A stretch of DNA of 40,393 nt from Microbacteriaceae bacterium 3FA27C10 (GCA_005502775.1 SCNI01000033.1:1-40393), one strand, 5' to 3'; positions 24,536-33,303 are shown, counted from the stretch's first letter. Notes: a model not told the origin generated them from the sequence alone. A program made the numbers and translations.

Positions 24536-27024
24536 CGGGCGACCTGGAGCTGCGCGCCGCAGCACGACCCGAGGCGATGCGCCTGGGCTGGCAGGCGCCG
24601 GCCGAGGAGTGGGTGTCCGGAGCGCCGATCGGCAACGGCCGCACCGGGGCGATGGTCATCGGCGGGGCGCAGACACTGCGCCTTCAGCTCAACGACTCCT
24701 CGGTCTGGTCGGGAACACCGACGGCGGCGGGCCGCGCGCTCGACGAGCTCGTCGCCCACGGGGCCGGCCCGGAACGGCTGGCGTCCGTCCGCGCGGCCAT
24801 CGACGGCGGCGACTACCGGCGGGCCGAAGATCTCCTCTACGCCTTCGAGGGCCCGTGGAGTCAGGAGTTCCTGCCGCTCGGCGACCTCCTGGTCACCGCA
24901 TCCGCGGCCGGGGGCGTCACCGGCGGCGCGGCCGCGCACGCACGCGAGCTCGATCTCGACGACGCGGTGGTGCGCGAGACGGCCGGTGGGCCCGGCTCCC
25001 GGATGGCGCGCACGGTGTGGGCGTCGGCCCCTGCCGGCTGCGTGATCGTGCACCTCGACTCCGAGACCTCCGTCGATCTCGACCTCGCGCTCAGCACCCC
25101 GCTGCGCCTCGAACGCGCTGGGGCGAGCTCCGGCGACGACGGCCGCCGCGCTTCCCTCGCCCTCGGCATCTCCGTGCCGACCGACGGGGCACCGCTGCAC
25201 GAGGAGCAGGTCGCCGAGCCGCTCGTCTACGGCGGAGCGGATGCCGGCGACTACGACCCGTATGCCGCCCTCGCCGCGGCGGTGCGCACCGACGGCCGGG
25301 TGTCGGCCGACGCCTCGGGCATTCGCATCACGGGGGCGCGGCGGGTGCTGATCGCCGTGGCGACCGACAGCACCGGCCGGCGCTGGTGGCAGGGCGCCGA
25401 CCCGCAGGCGCTCACGCCGGCCGCTCGGACCGAGCTGCTCGAGGACACCCGCCGCCGGGCCGAGAGCGCGGCCGACACCTCGGCGCAACGACTGTTCGAC
25501 GACCACCTCGACGATGTGCGGCCGCTGCTCACGGCCTCCACGTTGCGGCTCGGCAACCGCCGTCCTGGTCTGCACGACGTGGCCACCGAGGTGCTCCGCG
25601 GCGGCGACGACGCCCTCACCGCAACCGTGCTGCACCAGTTCGGCCGCCACCTGCTCGTCGCGGCCTCGCGTGCGGGCTCGCCGCCCGCGAACCTGCAGGG
25701 CATCTGGAACGACCAGCTGCGGCCGCCGTGGTCGTCGAACTACACGATCAACATCAACACCGAGATGAACTACTGGGCTGCCGAGGCGACCGGGCTCGCC
25801 GAGTGTCACGTGCCGCTTCTCGACCTGGTGCAGAAGCTGTCGGTCTCGGGCGCCGAGACCGCGCGACGGCTCTACGGCGCCCGAGGCTGGGTTGCCCACC
25901 ACAACACCGACATGTGGGGATACTCGCTGCCGGTGGGCGCCGGCCACGGCAATCCGTCCTGGGCCATCTGGATGATGGGCGGCCTCTGGCTCACCGACCA
26001 CGTCTGGCAGCACTGGGCCTACACGCTCGACGAGCCGTACCTGCGAGAGCGGGCCTGGCCGATCCTCGTCGGCGCCGCCGAGTTCGCGCTCGACTGGCTC
26101 GTCGACGACGACGCCGGCGGCCTGCGCACGATTCCCTCGACCTCGCCCGAGAACCTCTTCCGCGGACCCGACGGCCACGCCGAGTCGCTGGCCCAGTCGG
26201 CCACGATGGACACCGCGCTCATCCGCTCGCTCTTCCTGCGTGTGCAGCAGGCCGCGGGGGTGCTCGGCGTCGGACACCCCGTGCTCGGCGAGATCGAGGC
26301 GGCCCTGCCGCGGCTCGTGGCTTTCGGCGCCACCGCCGACGGCCGCCTGCGCGAGTGGGGCGACGACCTCGTGGAGGTCGACCCCGACCATCGCCACATG
26401 TCGCAGATGATCGCGGTCTACCCGCTCGGCCTCGTCGACCCCGTCGACACCCCGGGCCTCGCCCGGGCGGCGGCGGCGACGCTGGATCGCCGCGGCCCGG
26501 GGGCGATGGGCTGGTCGTGGGCGTGGAAGATCGCGCTTCGGGCGCGCCTGGGCCACGGCGAGACGGCCCGTGAGCTCCTGAGGGAGGCGAGTGCCCCGTT
26601 CGAGCGCGACCACCGCCGCCTCGCACCGGTCGACGGCTCGGAATGGGGCGGACTTCTGCCCAACCTGTTCTCGACGCATCCGCCCTTCCAGATCGACGGC
26701 AACTACGGCTTCACCGCGGCGCTGCGAGAGATGGTGCTGGGAACCCGGGAGGGCGAGCTGCGCCTGCTGCCCGCCCTTCCCTCCGCCTGGGCCGAGGGCG
26801 AACTGCTCGGCGCCCGGGTGCCGGGAGCGCTCGAGATCGACCTGAGCTGGGCTCGTGGCCGGCCCACCGGGCTGGTGGTGCGCCGTCGGGCCGAGGCGTC
26901 GCCGCGCGCGATCGTGGCCGAGCTGCGCGGCGCACGGATGCCCGTGACCCTCCTCGACGACGAAACCCGTCTCGGTCCCGACGAGCTCGCCCCTCTGCTG
27001 CGCAGCCTGCAGGGGGTGCGCTGA
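24532..27024 (+). CDS. GH95 alpha-L-fucosidase (or alpha-L-galactosidase)
   Basis: The product has 830 residues, consistent with GH95 inverting enzymes that cleave terminal alpha-1,2-fucose. The N-terminal beta domain (about 15-260; PIGNGRTGAMV, LNDSSVWSG) is followed by an alpha/alpha barrel. Active-site residues can be placed by comparison with the bifidobacterial enzyme AfcA: Asn407 and Asn409 in NINTEMNYW, acid Glu540 in STSPEN, and Asp722 in QIDGNYGF. NLQGIWNDQLRPPW is also characteristic. No signal peptide is visible, so it acts in the cytoplasm. The GTG at 24532 overlaps the permease stop; an ATG at 24577 is possible but would shorten the first beta strand. The esterase start overlaps its stop by one base. 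Related members act on alpha-L-galactosides, so the terminal sugar is not certain. Confidence 0.93.
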   Translation: MTGDLELRAAARPEAMRLGWQAPAEEWVSGAPIGNGRTGAMVIGGAQTLRLQLNDSSVWSGTPTAAGRALDELVAHGAGPERLASVRAAIDGGDYRRAEDLLYAFEGPWSQEFLPLGDLLVTASAAGGVTGGAAAHARELDLDDAVVRETAGGPGSRMARTVWASAPAGCVIVHLDSETSVDLDLALSTPLRLERAGASSGDDGRRASLALGISVPTDGAPLHEEQVAEPLVYGGADAGDYDPYAALAAAVRTDGRVSADASGIRITGARRVLIAVATDSTGRRWWQGADPQALTPAARTELLEDTRRRAESAADTSAQRLFDDHLDDVRPLLTASTLRLGNRRPGLHDVATEVLRGGDDALTATVLHQFGRHLLVAASRAGSPPANLQGIWNDQLRPPWSSNYTININTEMNYWAAEATGLAECHVPLLDLVQKLSVSGAETARRLYGARGWVAHHNTDMWGYSLPVGAGHGNPSWAIWMMGGLWLTDHVWQHWAYTLDEPYLRERAWPILVGAAEFALDWLVDDDAGGLRTIPSTSPENLFRGPDGHAESLAQSATMDTALIRSLFLRVQQAAGVLGVGHPVLGEIEAALPRLVAFGATADGRLREWGDDLVEVDPDHRHMSQMIAVYPLGLVDPVDTPGLARAAAATLDRRGPGAMGWSWAWKIALRARLGHGETARELLREASAPFERDHRRLAPVDGSEWGGLLPNLFSTHPPFQIDGNYGFTAALREMVLGTREGELRLLPALPSAWAEGELLGARVPGALEIDLSWARGRPTGLVVRRRAEASPRAIVAELRGARMPVTLLDDETRLGPDELAPLLRSLQGVR

Positions 27025-27980
27025 TGTTCACCGACGCCCCTCTCGGCGTGCTCGAGGAGTACCGCAGCAGCCAGACCGTGCCCGAGGACTTCGACGTCTT
27101 CTGGGCCGACACCATCGCCGCCGCCCGTTCGATGCCGGGCGACGTCATCCGGCGGGCGGCCGACACCGGCCTCGTGGGCGTCGAGGTGTTCGATCTCTCC
27201 TTTCCCGGTTTCGGCGGCCAGCCCATCCGGGCCTGGCTCCGGCTGCCCGCCCGCCGCGAAGCGCCGCTCCCTGCGGTGGTGCACTTCACCGGCTACGGCG
27301 CCGGTCGCGGAGCGGCCATCGACGACCTGCTGTTCGCGACGGCGGGCTACGCCCACCTCGTGATGGACACCCGCGGCCAGGGCGACGGCGGCACCATCGA
27401 TCCCGGGTTCGAGCCGCTCGCGCCCTCCGGATTCCTGACCCGCGGCATCCTCGACCGTCACTCGTACTACTACCGGCGCGTGTTCACCGACGCGGTGCGC
27501 GCCGTCGACGCGATACGCGGCCTCGACGAGGTCGACGCCGATCGGGTGGCCGTGGCCGGCAACAGTCAGGGAGCCGGGATCGCGATCGCTGCCGGAGTGC
27601 TCGCCGGAGGCATCCGTGCGGTGCTGGCCCAGGCACCTTTCCTCAGCGACCTCCCGCGCGCGGTCGGCGCGACCGACCGCCACCCCTACCGCGAGATCGC
27701 CGATCTGCTCGGCCGCTCACGGGGGCTCGAGGCCGCCGTGCACGAGACCCTCGCCTATTTCGACGCCGTGAACCTCGCAACCCGGGCCCGCGTGCCCGCC
27801 TGGTTCTCGGCCGGGCTGATGGACGACATCACCCCGCCCTCGACCGTGTTCGCCGCCCACAACGCGTGGGCCCACGAACGCCACATCGTCACCTGGCCGT
27901 TCAACGGCCATGACGCAGGCGGGTCGCACGATCTCGCGGGAGCGCTCCGAGTGCTCGCCGCGACCGTCGGCCGAGCCTGA
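27024..27980 (+). CDS. AXE1-type acetyl (xylan/oligosaccharide) esterase
   Basis: The product has 318 residues and belongs to the AXE1/cephalosporin-C deacetylase group of alpha/beta hydrolases, which deacetylate sugars and oligosaccharides. Features are PAVVHFTGYGAGRG (oxyanion region), MDTRGQGDG, the nucleophile Ser181 in GNSQGAG (the family usually has GGSQGG), an Asp in SAGLMDDITPPST, and a probable catalytic His in the FNGHDAGGS region. No signal peptide is present. Its ATG overlaps the GH95 stop (TGATG), so it is translated with the fucosidase. In this locus it probably removes acetyl groups from imported oligosaccharides so the glycosidases can act (inference). Confidence 0.88.
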   Translation: MFTDAPLGVLEEYRSSQTVPEDFDVFWADTIAAARSMPGDVIRRAADTGLVGVEVFDLSFPGFGGQPIRAWLRLPARREAPLPAVVHFTGYGAGRGAAIDDLLFATAGYAHLVMDTRGQGDGGTIDPGFEPLAPSGFLTRGILDRHSYYYRRVFTDAVRAVDAIRGLDEVDADRVAVAGNSQGAGIAIAAGVLAGGIRAVLAQAPFLSDLPRAVGATDRHPYREIADLLGRSRGLEAAVHETLAYFDAVNLATRARVPAWFSAGLMDDITPPSTVFAAHNAWAHERHIVTWPFNGHDAGGSHDLAGALRVLAATVGRA

Positions 27981-28014
27981 CCCCTGCCCTGCACATCATG
28001 ATCGAAGAGGAACC

Positions 28015-29361
28015 ATGAGAACACGAAGACTGATCCCCGCCCTGGCCGTCCTGGCCCTCGCCGCACCCCTCGCCGCCTGCTCCGCCGGCGGCGGTGGAGG
28101 CGATTCCGCGTCCAGCACCATCAACTGGTGGACGTGGGACGAGAAGCAGGCCGTCTCCTACAAGGCCTGCCTTCCCGGCTTCGAGAAGGAGAACCCCGGC
28201 GTCACCGTGAACATCTCGCAGTTCGGGGTGGACGACTACTTCACGAAGCTCACCGCGGGCTTCGTGGCCGGCAACGCCCCCGACGCGTTCCAGAACAGCG
28301 TGCAGTTCTTCGACGCCTACGCCAAGCAGGGGCAACTCGAGCCGCTCGACGACTACATCGCCAAGAGCGACTACGACCTCGGCGTGTTCAACGTGGGTGT
28401 GAAGAACTGGCAGTACACCGACGGCAAGCAGTACGCGCTGCCGCTGGACTGGGCCACCAGCGCCATCTACTTCAACGAGGACAAGGTGAAGGAGGCCGGC
28501 TACACCGCCGACGACATCGCCTCGATGACCTGGAACCCCGACGACGGCGGAACCTTCGACAAGATCGCCACCCACCTCACGGTCGACGAGAACGGCGTGC
28601 GCGGAGACGAGCCCGGCTTCGACAAGACGAAGGTGGCCACCTACGGCGTGGGCAACCTCGGCACCGAGGACTACATCGGGCAGACCTCGTGGAACCCGTT
28701 CATCTCCAGCACCGGCTGGCGCATCGGCGAGCCCGCGGCCTGGGCCACCCAGTTCCGCTACGACGACCCGGAGTTCGTCAAGACCATGGACTGGGTGCGC
28801 GGACTCTCCGACCGCGGCATCGCACCGAAGCTCGGGGAGTTCACGATCGGTGACACCGAGCAGCTCGGCTCGGGGAAGGTGGCCATGTCGTCGGGCGGTT
28901 CGTGGTCGGCCACGACCTTCGCGCAGCTCCCCGGGCTGAAGGTCGGCATCGCGCCGACGGTGCTCGGTCCCGACGGCACCACCCGCGCCTCGATGAGCAA
29001 CTCCAACGGCAACCAGATCTGGGCCGGCGGAAAGAACAAGGACAACGCCTGGAAGTGGATCTCCTACATGGGCTCCGAGGACTGCCAGACGAAGGCGGCT
29101 CTGCAGAGCGGATCGTTCTTCCCCTCGATCCCCGGCGCCATGGACGCGGTCGCCGCAGATCAGCTCTCCAAGGGCGTCGACCTCAGTGTGTTCGTCGACG
29201 CGGCGAAGAACGGCTGGATCTACCCGGCCTACCCCTCGGCCAACGGCTCGGAGATGGGGACCACCATCCAGCCGCTGTTCGAGGCGTACTTCACGCACGA
29301 GCGCGACGACGACGTGTTCACGGAGATGGCAGAGACCTCGAAGCAGATCCTCGCCGGGTGA
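28015..29361 (+). CDS. Lipoprotein sugar-binding protein of the ABC importer
   Basis: The product has 448 residues, with a lipoprotein signal peptide ending in the lipobox LAAC (Cys near residue 22) and a Gly/Ser-rich tether. The mature part is a family-1 extracellular solute-binding protein: INWWTWDE at the N terminus, DYFTKLTAGFVAGNAPDAF, and ALPLDWATSAIYFNEDKVKEAG. It would be anchored outside the membrane and hand oligosaccharide to the two permeases encoded upstream. AGAGGA precedes the ATG. Its position after the enzymes, rather than before the permeases, is unusual for a CUT1 operon. The last four bases overlap the GTG start of the ROK gene. Confidence 0.95.
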   Translation: MRTRRLIPALAVLALAAPLAACSAGGGGGDSASSTINWWTWDEKQAVSYKACLPGFEKENPGVTVNISQFGVDDYFTKLTAGFVAGNAPDAFQNSVQFFDAYAKQGQLEPLDDYIAKSDYDLGVFNVGVKNWQYTDGKQYALPLDWATSAIYFNEDKVKEAGYTADDIASMTWNPDDGGTFDKIATHLTVDENGVRGDEPGFDKTKVATYGVGNLGTEDYIGQTSWNPFISSTGWRIGEPAAWATQFRYDDPEFVKTMDWVRGLSDRGIAPKLGEFTIGDTEQLGSGKVAMSSGGSWSATTFAQLPGLKVGIAPTVLGPDGTTRASMSNSNGNQIWAGGKNKDNAWKWISYMGSEDCQTKAALQSGSFFPSIPGAMDAVAADQLSKGVDLSVFVDAAKNGWIYPAYPSANGSEMGTTIQPLFEAYFTHERDDDVFTEMAETSKQILAG

Positions 29362-30545
29362 TCGCCTCCGGCGCGGGTGAGGATGCACGGCTGCACCTGA
29401 AGACGCCGGCCTCGGTCGACATCTTCACGCGCATCCTCACCCACGGTCCGCTCGGCCGCATCGACGTCGGCCGGCAGACCGGCTTCTCCCAGGCCGCCGT
29501 GACCAAGACCGTCGCTCCGCTGGTCGCGCAGGGAATCATCGCCGTCGACCAGCAGGCACCGGCCGGTCCCTCCGCGGGCCGGCCGGTGCATCCCCTGCAC
29601 GTGGTGCCCTCGGCACGCGTCGTGCTCGGCCTCAAGGTGAACGCCGACGAGGTGATCGGTGTCGCCACCGGCATGACCGCGACCATCCTGCACTCCGTGC
29701 ACCGGCCGTTGCGCTCCACCTCTCCGGCCGAGGTGACGGAGGCGGTGGCCGTCGTCGCCGAGCAGCTGGCCGATCGGCTGGGCCCGGCCGTCGAACGCCT
29801 GATCGGGGTCGGCGTCTCGGTCTCGGGCGACGTCGATTCGTCGGCCGGCGTCGTGCGCGACTCGCCGCTGCTCGGCTGGCGCGACGTCGACCTGGCGCAT
29901 CCGCTCACCGCCCGGCTGGGGGTGCCGGTGCAGGTCGAGAACGACGTGAGGGCGCTCACCGTCGCCGAGCACTGGTTCGGGGTGGGCCGGGACTCGGCGT
30001 CGTTCGCGGTGGTCACCATCGGTTCGGGAATCGGCTGCGGCCTGTACCTGAACGGCGACGTGGTCTCCGGCGCCTACGGAGTGGCCGGCGAGCTCGGGCA
30101 CCTGCCGCTCGCCTCACCGGATGCCCTGTGCGTCTGCGGCCGGTACGGCTGCGTCGAGGCGGTGGCCTCGTCGGCGGCGGTGCTGCGCGCGGTACGCGAC
30201 AGCACGGGCGACCGCGCGCTCGGTCTGGCCGACGCCGCCGCTCTCGCCCGGGCGGGAGTCCCCGGGGCCGTCGCGGCGTTCGACCGCGCCGGCAGCGCGA
30301 TCGGTGCCGCGCTGGCCGCGGTCGCCAACCTCACCGGGCCCGACACCGTGCTCGTGGCCGGTGAGGGCATGCAGGATTTCGAGCTCTACCAGCCCTCTCT
30401 CCGCCGCGCTTTCGAAGCGCACGCCTTCGGGGCGGCAGCCGGTTGCCGGCTCATCACCCGAGCCCACACCTTCGAGGACTGGGCCCGCGGTGCGGCAGCC
30501 GCGGTCATCCGGGCAGCGGTGCGGCAGGACTTCTCACCGGCTTGA
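29358..30545 (+). CDS. ROK-family transcriptional regulator, right-arm copy
   Basis: The product has 395 residues. A winged helix-turn-helix (LTHGPLGRIDVGRQTGFSQAAVTKTVAPLV) is followed by a ROK domain with the intact zinc motif CVCGRYGCVEA. The kinase phosphate motif is replaced by LGLKVNADE, as in the copy at 19036. The two share long near-identical blocks, for example GVGVSVSGDVD, ENDVRALT, AEHWFGVG and VTIGSGIGCGL, so they are close paralogues. The GTG start overlaps the binding-protein stop (GTGA). It ends the import operon just before a strong hairpin. It probably represses the divergon and perhaps GH27 in response to a sugar ligand; the division of labour with the other copy is unknown. 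Confidence 0.93.
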   Translation: MIASGAGEDARLHLKTPASVDIFTRILTHGPLGRIDVGRQTGFSQAAVTKTVAPLVAQGIIAVDQQAPAGPSAGRPVHPLHVVPSARVVLGLKVNADEVIGVATGMTATILHSVHRPLRSTSPAEVTEAVAVVAEQLADRLGPAVERLIGVGVSVSGDVDSSAGVVRDSPLLGWRDVDLAHPLTARLGVPVQVENDVRALTVAEHWFGVGRDSASFAVVTIGSGIGCGLYLNGDVVSGAYGVAGELGHLPLASPDALCVCGRYGCVEAVASSAAVLRAVRDSTGDRALGLADAAALARAGVPGAVAAFDRAGSAIGAALAAVANLTGPDTVLVAGEGMQDFELYQPSLRRAFEAHAFGAAAGCRLITRAHTFEDWARGAAAAVIRAAVRQDFSPA

Positions 30546-30586
30546 GCACCGCCGCCCTCGGCGCAGCTCGGCCACCGCGACCACGA

Positions 30587-30622
30587 GAAGGCCGGCCGGG
30601 CTTCGCGCACCGGCCGGCCTTC
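30587..30622. terminator. GC-rich hairpin between convergent operons
   Basis: A 13-bp perfect stem (30587-30599 with 30610-30622, GAAGGCCGGCCGG and its complement) encloses a 10-base loop. It sits between the ROK stop at 30545 and the end of the convergent GH27 gene at 30645, so it can serve both transcripts. No clear T tract follows, as is common in high-GC actinobacteria. Confidence 0.7.
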
Positions 30623-30644
30623 ACGTGCCGGGCCGTCGACCCGG

Positions 30645-33161
30645 CTACTTCACCTTCTTCACCGTGTACGAGAAGGCGTCGTTGCGCATCACCTCGCCCG
30701 AGGCCTTCACCACGGTGATGGTGTGTGCGCCGTCCTTCAGCCCGGTCGCACTGAACAGCTGCTGCCCCGTGAGCCGGGCATCCGCATGCGTGTCGACCGT
30801 CTCGCGGAAGGCGCCGTCGAGATAGACGTTCACCGCACCCTGGTCGGGAGCCTTGGCGCCCACCCAGGAGACACCCGTGCCCGTGAAGGCGAAGGTGGCG
30901 AAGTCTCCGTCACTGGTGGTGGCGTGCACGTCGCCGTGCAGGTCGCCGCGGAACGCGAACTCGAGGGTGGCCGAGCCGATCGGCTGCGCGGCGAGGTAGG
31001 AGGCTTTCAGCGTCACCGTGCTGTCGGTGAGCTCGTAGTCCGTTCCCTGCACCAGCGCGCTTCCGCCGGCAGTCACGCCCACGAACTCGCTCGGGGTGCG
31101 GAGCAGACCCACCGTCACGTCGGCCGGAGCCGCCTTGTCGAAGGTCGCCGAGCCGGAGTCGAGCAGGCTCTCGACGGTCACGTTCAGCCGGTCGAGCAGC
31201 ATGTACGAACCCGACTTCTTCACCACGCGCAGCGTGTGCGACGCGTTCGCCAGGCCGGATGCGCTGTACACCGTCTGCTGCACGCCGCGCCCGGCACTCG
31301 GATCGAGGTGCGCATCCACCGTCTGCACCAGGGCGCCGTCGAGGTAGACCTCCGCTTCGCCCTGCGATTCGTGCGTCTCTGTGACCACATCGATGCCGGT
31401 GCCCTGGAAGGTGTACTGGAAGGCGTCGCCGTTCTTCTCCGTGTAGTGCACGTCGTCGTCGTAGTCGCCGAGGCCGCGGCCTGTGCTGTGGCTCCAGGTG
31501 CCGGAGTAGACGATGCCCGTGTCGTCGTCGTTCAGCACGATCGACCGGCCGTCGGTGGGAACTGCGGGCTCTCCCTCACCAGTCGCGGAGTCGATCGTCG
31601 CCACCGTGAACGGCTGGCTCGCCGGGGCGACCTGGCGGCCGTCGTTGCGCGTCCAGTCGCCGTCATAGGACACCCGCAAGGAGTCGTCGTTCACGGCCAC
31701 CTGGGCGTTCTTCTGCGGGGTCACCTTGAGCAGACGGGCACCGTGGATCGGGATGTCGGTCCCGGTGAACGAGGAGTCGAAGGTGCCGAGCTTCTTTCCC
31801 GCCCACAGGTCGCGCACCTCGGCGGCGCCGGTGAGGCCGATGTCCGCCCAGCTCGCCGTGACGTCGGCATCGGTGCGTCCCAGGTTGAACAGGGCCACCG
31901 TGTAGGTGCCGTCGGGGTTCTGTGAGTACCAGACCTGGTGGTTGGTGGCGGTCGACACGGGCTGCGCGGGCACGCCCGCCTGCTGCACCGCGATGACGTC
32001 GCGGTTGGTGAGCAGGCTGAGACCGTAGTCGTCGAGCTGCGTCATGTCGTTCCCGATGTACATCGGGGCCGCCGAGATGGCCCAGAGGGTGGTGGCGGTG
32101 CGCCGCTCGTCCTTCGTCAGGCCGTCCATCTTGCCGTTGCCCACGTTGAGGGAATCGAGGTCGTTCCAGCCGCCGGGGCCGCCGTGTCGCCACCACTCGG
32201 CCATCCGCGGGAAGAGGCGGTCGATGTTGGCCCACTGGGTGAGCGCATCGCTGCCGCAATAGCACTCGACGTCCCAGTCGACCCGCCAGCCGTCGGCCAT
32301 CTCCTTCCAGTAGTCGGCGTACTGGATGTCGAGCGCCCAGGAGAGTTCGAACCAGATGCCGCGCGCCTTCAGCGCCGTCGACCAGGCAGCCACGTTGTCG
32401 CGGGCATCCAGCGACCCGTCGCTGATGCCGGAGCCGGGCGTGACGCTGTCGAACTTCACGAAGTCCACACCCCAGGACTTCAGCTGGTCGGCGACGGAGT
32501 CGATGTACTTCTGCGCGCACGGGTTCGAGAAGTCGATGGCGTAGCCGATCTTCCAGTAGTCCGCCTGCTGCAGCGGCTGTTTCACGATGTCGTGCGTGTT
32601 GCACTCCGGGGCACCGAAGACGGGGAGGGCCGCCTCGTAGACCTCGGGGCCCATGCCCGGGATGAAGTAGAGCCCGAACTTCTGGCCGTTGCCGTGCACG
32701 TGGTCGATCACCGTCTGCAGGCCGTCGGGGTAGAGCGTGGTGCTGGGTGTCGGGCGGCCGTAGTCGTCGACGCCGCCGTTCCAGCCGGCGTCGACGTTGA
32801 TGTGGTCGTAGCCGAAGGGCTGCAGCTTCTCGTGCATCGCATCCGACTGGGCGATGATGTTGCCGGCCGTGATCCATTGGCCGTCGTTGTAGACCTGCTG
32901 GCTGAAGCTGCTCCAGCCCTGATAGGGCTTCACCGCCAGGTCGTCGGGGTCGAGCGCGGGCGCCGGGGTCGGCGCGGTCTGCGGGGGTGCAGACGTCGTC
33001 TCGACCGGGGACGGCGCGGCGGCCGTCGTCTCGACCGGGGACGGGGTGGCGGCCGGCGTCGCGGCACCGGCCGCACCGGCGGCCCCGAGGGCGAGGGCCG
33101 CGGCAGCCGCCATGGCGAGCGTCACCGCCGCCCCGCGGGTGCTCCTGAGTAGATTCGTCAT
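30645..33161 (-). CDS. Secreted modular GH27 glycosidase (alpha-galactosidase or beta-L-arabinopyranosidase type)
   Basis: The product has 838 residues. A signal peptide (about 1-34) and a Pro/Thr-rich spacer with a short DNA-level repeat precede a GH27 barrel at about 78-450. The nucleophile is probably Asp238 (DFVKFD), the acid/base an Asp in GWRVDWDVE, and GPGGWNDLDSL is typical of the family. At the substrate-binding strand the family's paired Asp (DDGW) is D124-A125 here (NVDAGW), and the first motif reads GWSSF rather than GWNSW. The C-terminal part holds two similar galactose-binding-like beta domains (VYLDGALVQTVDAH and VYLDGAFRETVDTH) flanking a CBM_X2-like module. No membrane anchor is seen. 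GAGGA precedes the ATG. It is probably part of the same regulon through the palindrome at 33226. Confidence 0.9.
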   Translation of the reverse strand: MTNLLRSTRGAAVTLAMAAAAALALGAAGAAGAATPAATPSPVETTAAAPSPVETTSAPPQTAPTPAPALDPDDLAVKPYQGWSSFSQQVYNDGQWITAGNIIAQSDAMHEKLQPFGYDHINVDAGWNGGVDDYGRPTPSTTLYPDGLQTVIDHVHGNGQKFGLYFIPGMGPEVYEAALPVFGAPECNTHDIVKQPLQQADYWKIGYAIDFSNPCAQKYIDSVADQLKSWGVDFVKFDSVTPGSGISDGSLDARDNVAAWSTALKARGIWFELSWALDIQYADYWKEMADGWRVDWDVECYCGSDALTQWANIDRLFPRMAEWWRHGGPGGWNDLDSLNVGNGKMDGLTKDERRTATTLWAISAAPMYIGNDMTQLDDYGLSLLTNRDVIAVQQAGVPAQPVSTATNHQVWYSQNPDGTYTVALFNLGRTDADVTASWADIGLTGAAEVRDLWAGKKLGTFDSSFTGTDIPIHGARLLKVTPQKNAQVAVNDDSLRVSYDGDWTRNDGRQVAPASQPFTVATIDSATGEGEPAVPTDGRSIVLNDDDTGIVYSGTWSHSTGRGLGDYDDDVHYTEKNGDAFQYTFQGTGIDVVTETHESQGEAEVYLDGALVQTVDAHLDPSAGRGVQQTVYSASGLANASHTLRVVKKSGSYMLLDRLNVTVESLLDSGSATFDKAAPADVTVGLLRTPSEFVGVTAGGSALVQGTDYELTDSTVTLKASYLAAQPIGSATLEFAFRGDLHGDVHATTSDGDFATFAFTGTGVSWVGAKAPDQGAVNVYLDGAFRETVDTHADARLTGQQLFSATGLKDGAHTITVVKASGEVMRNDAFSYTVKKVK
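32995..33054. repeat. Two tandem 30-bp repeats in the GH27 linker
   Basis: Bases 32995-33024 and 33025-33054 match at 28 of 30 positions and encode two copies of a Pro/Ser/Thr-rich decapeptide (PSPVETT core) between the signal peptide and the catalytic domain. Such linkers vary in copy number by slippage. Confidence 0.75.
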
Positions 33162-33225
33162 CGATTCCTCTCCGCAGCCGGCGCAGGGGATCCGCCCGGA
33201 CCGCGATGTCCGTGATTGGGTGACC

Positions 33226-33256
33226 CTTAATTATTTGACGATGGCAAGTAATTAAG
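33226..33256. promoter_or_regulatory. Palindromic candidate ROK operator upstream of GH27
   Basis: A 31-bp imperfect palindrome: CTTAATTA at 33226-33233 and TAATTAAG at 33249-33256 are exact reverse complements, and inside them TTG at 33235-33237 pairs with CAA at 33245-33247, so 12 of 15 pairs hold. Its left part is identical over 11 bases to the site between the GH36 and permease genes. It covers the spacer and the probable -10 of the GH27 promoter. Confidence 0.6.
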
Positions 33257-33260
33257 TCAA
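33230..33260 (-). promoter_or_regulatory. Candidate GH27 promoter
   Basis: On the minus strand TTGACT (33260-33255) and AATAAT (33235-33230) are 19 bases apart, slightly long. The same AATAAT hexamer serves as the candidate -10 of the GH36 promoter, and both are embedded in the shared AT-rich site. Confidence 0.35.
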
Positions 33261-33303
33261 GGCCCATCTCGAGCGGTCCCCCGACACGAGGCGGGGAGGC
33301 CGT

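Noticed and set aside
33279-33296. Short CCCCG/CGGGG hairpin after the envelope-kinase operon
   Set aside because: Only five pairs, expected by chance in GC-rich DNA; no T tract.
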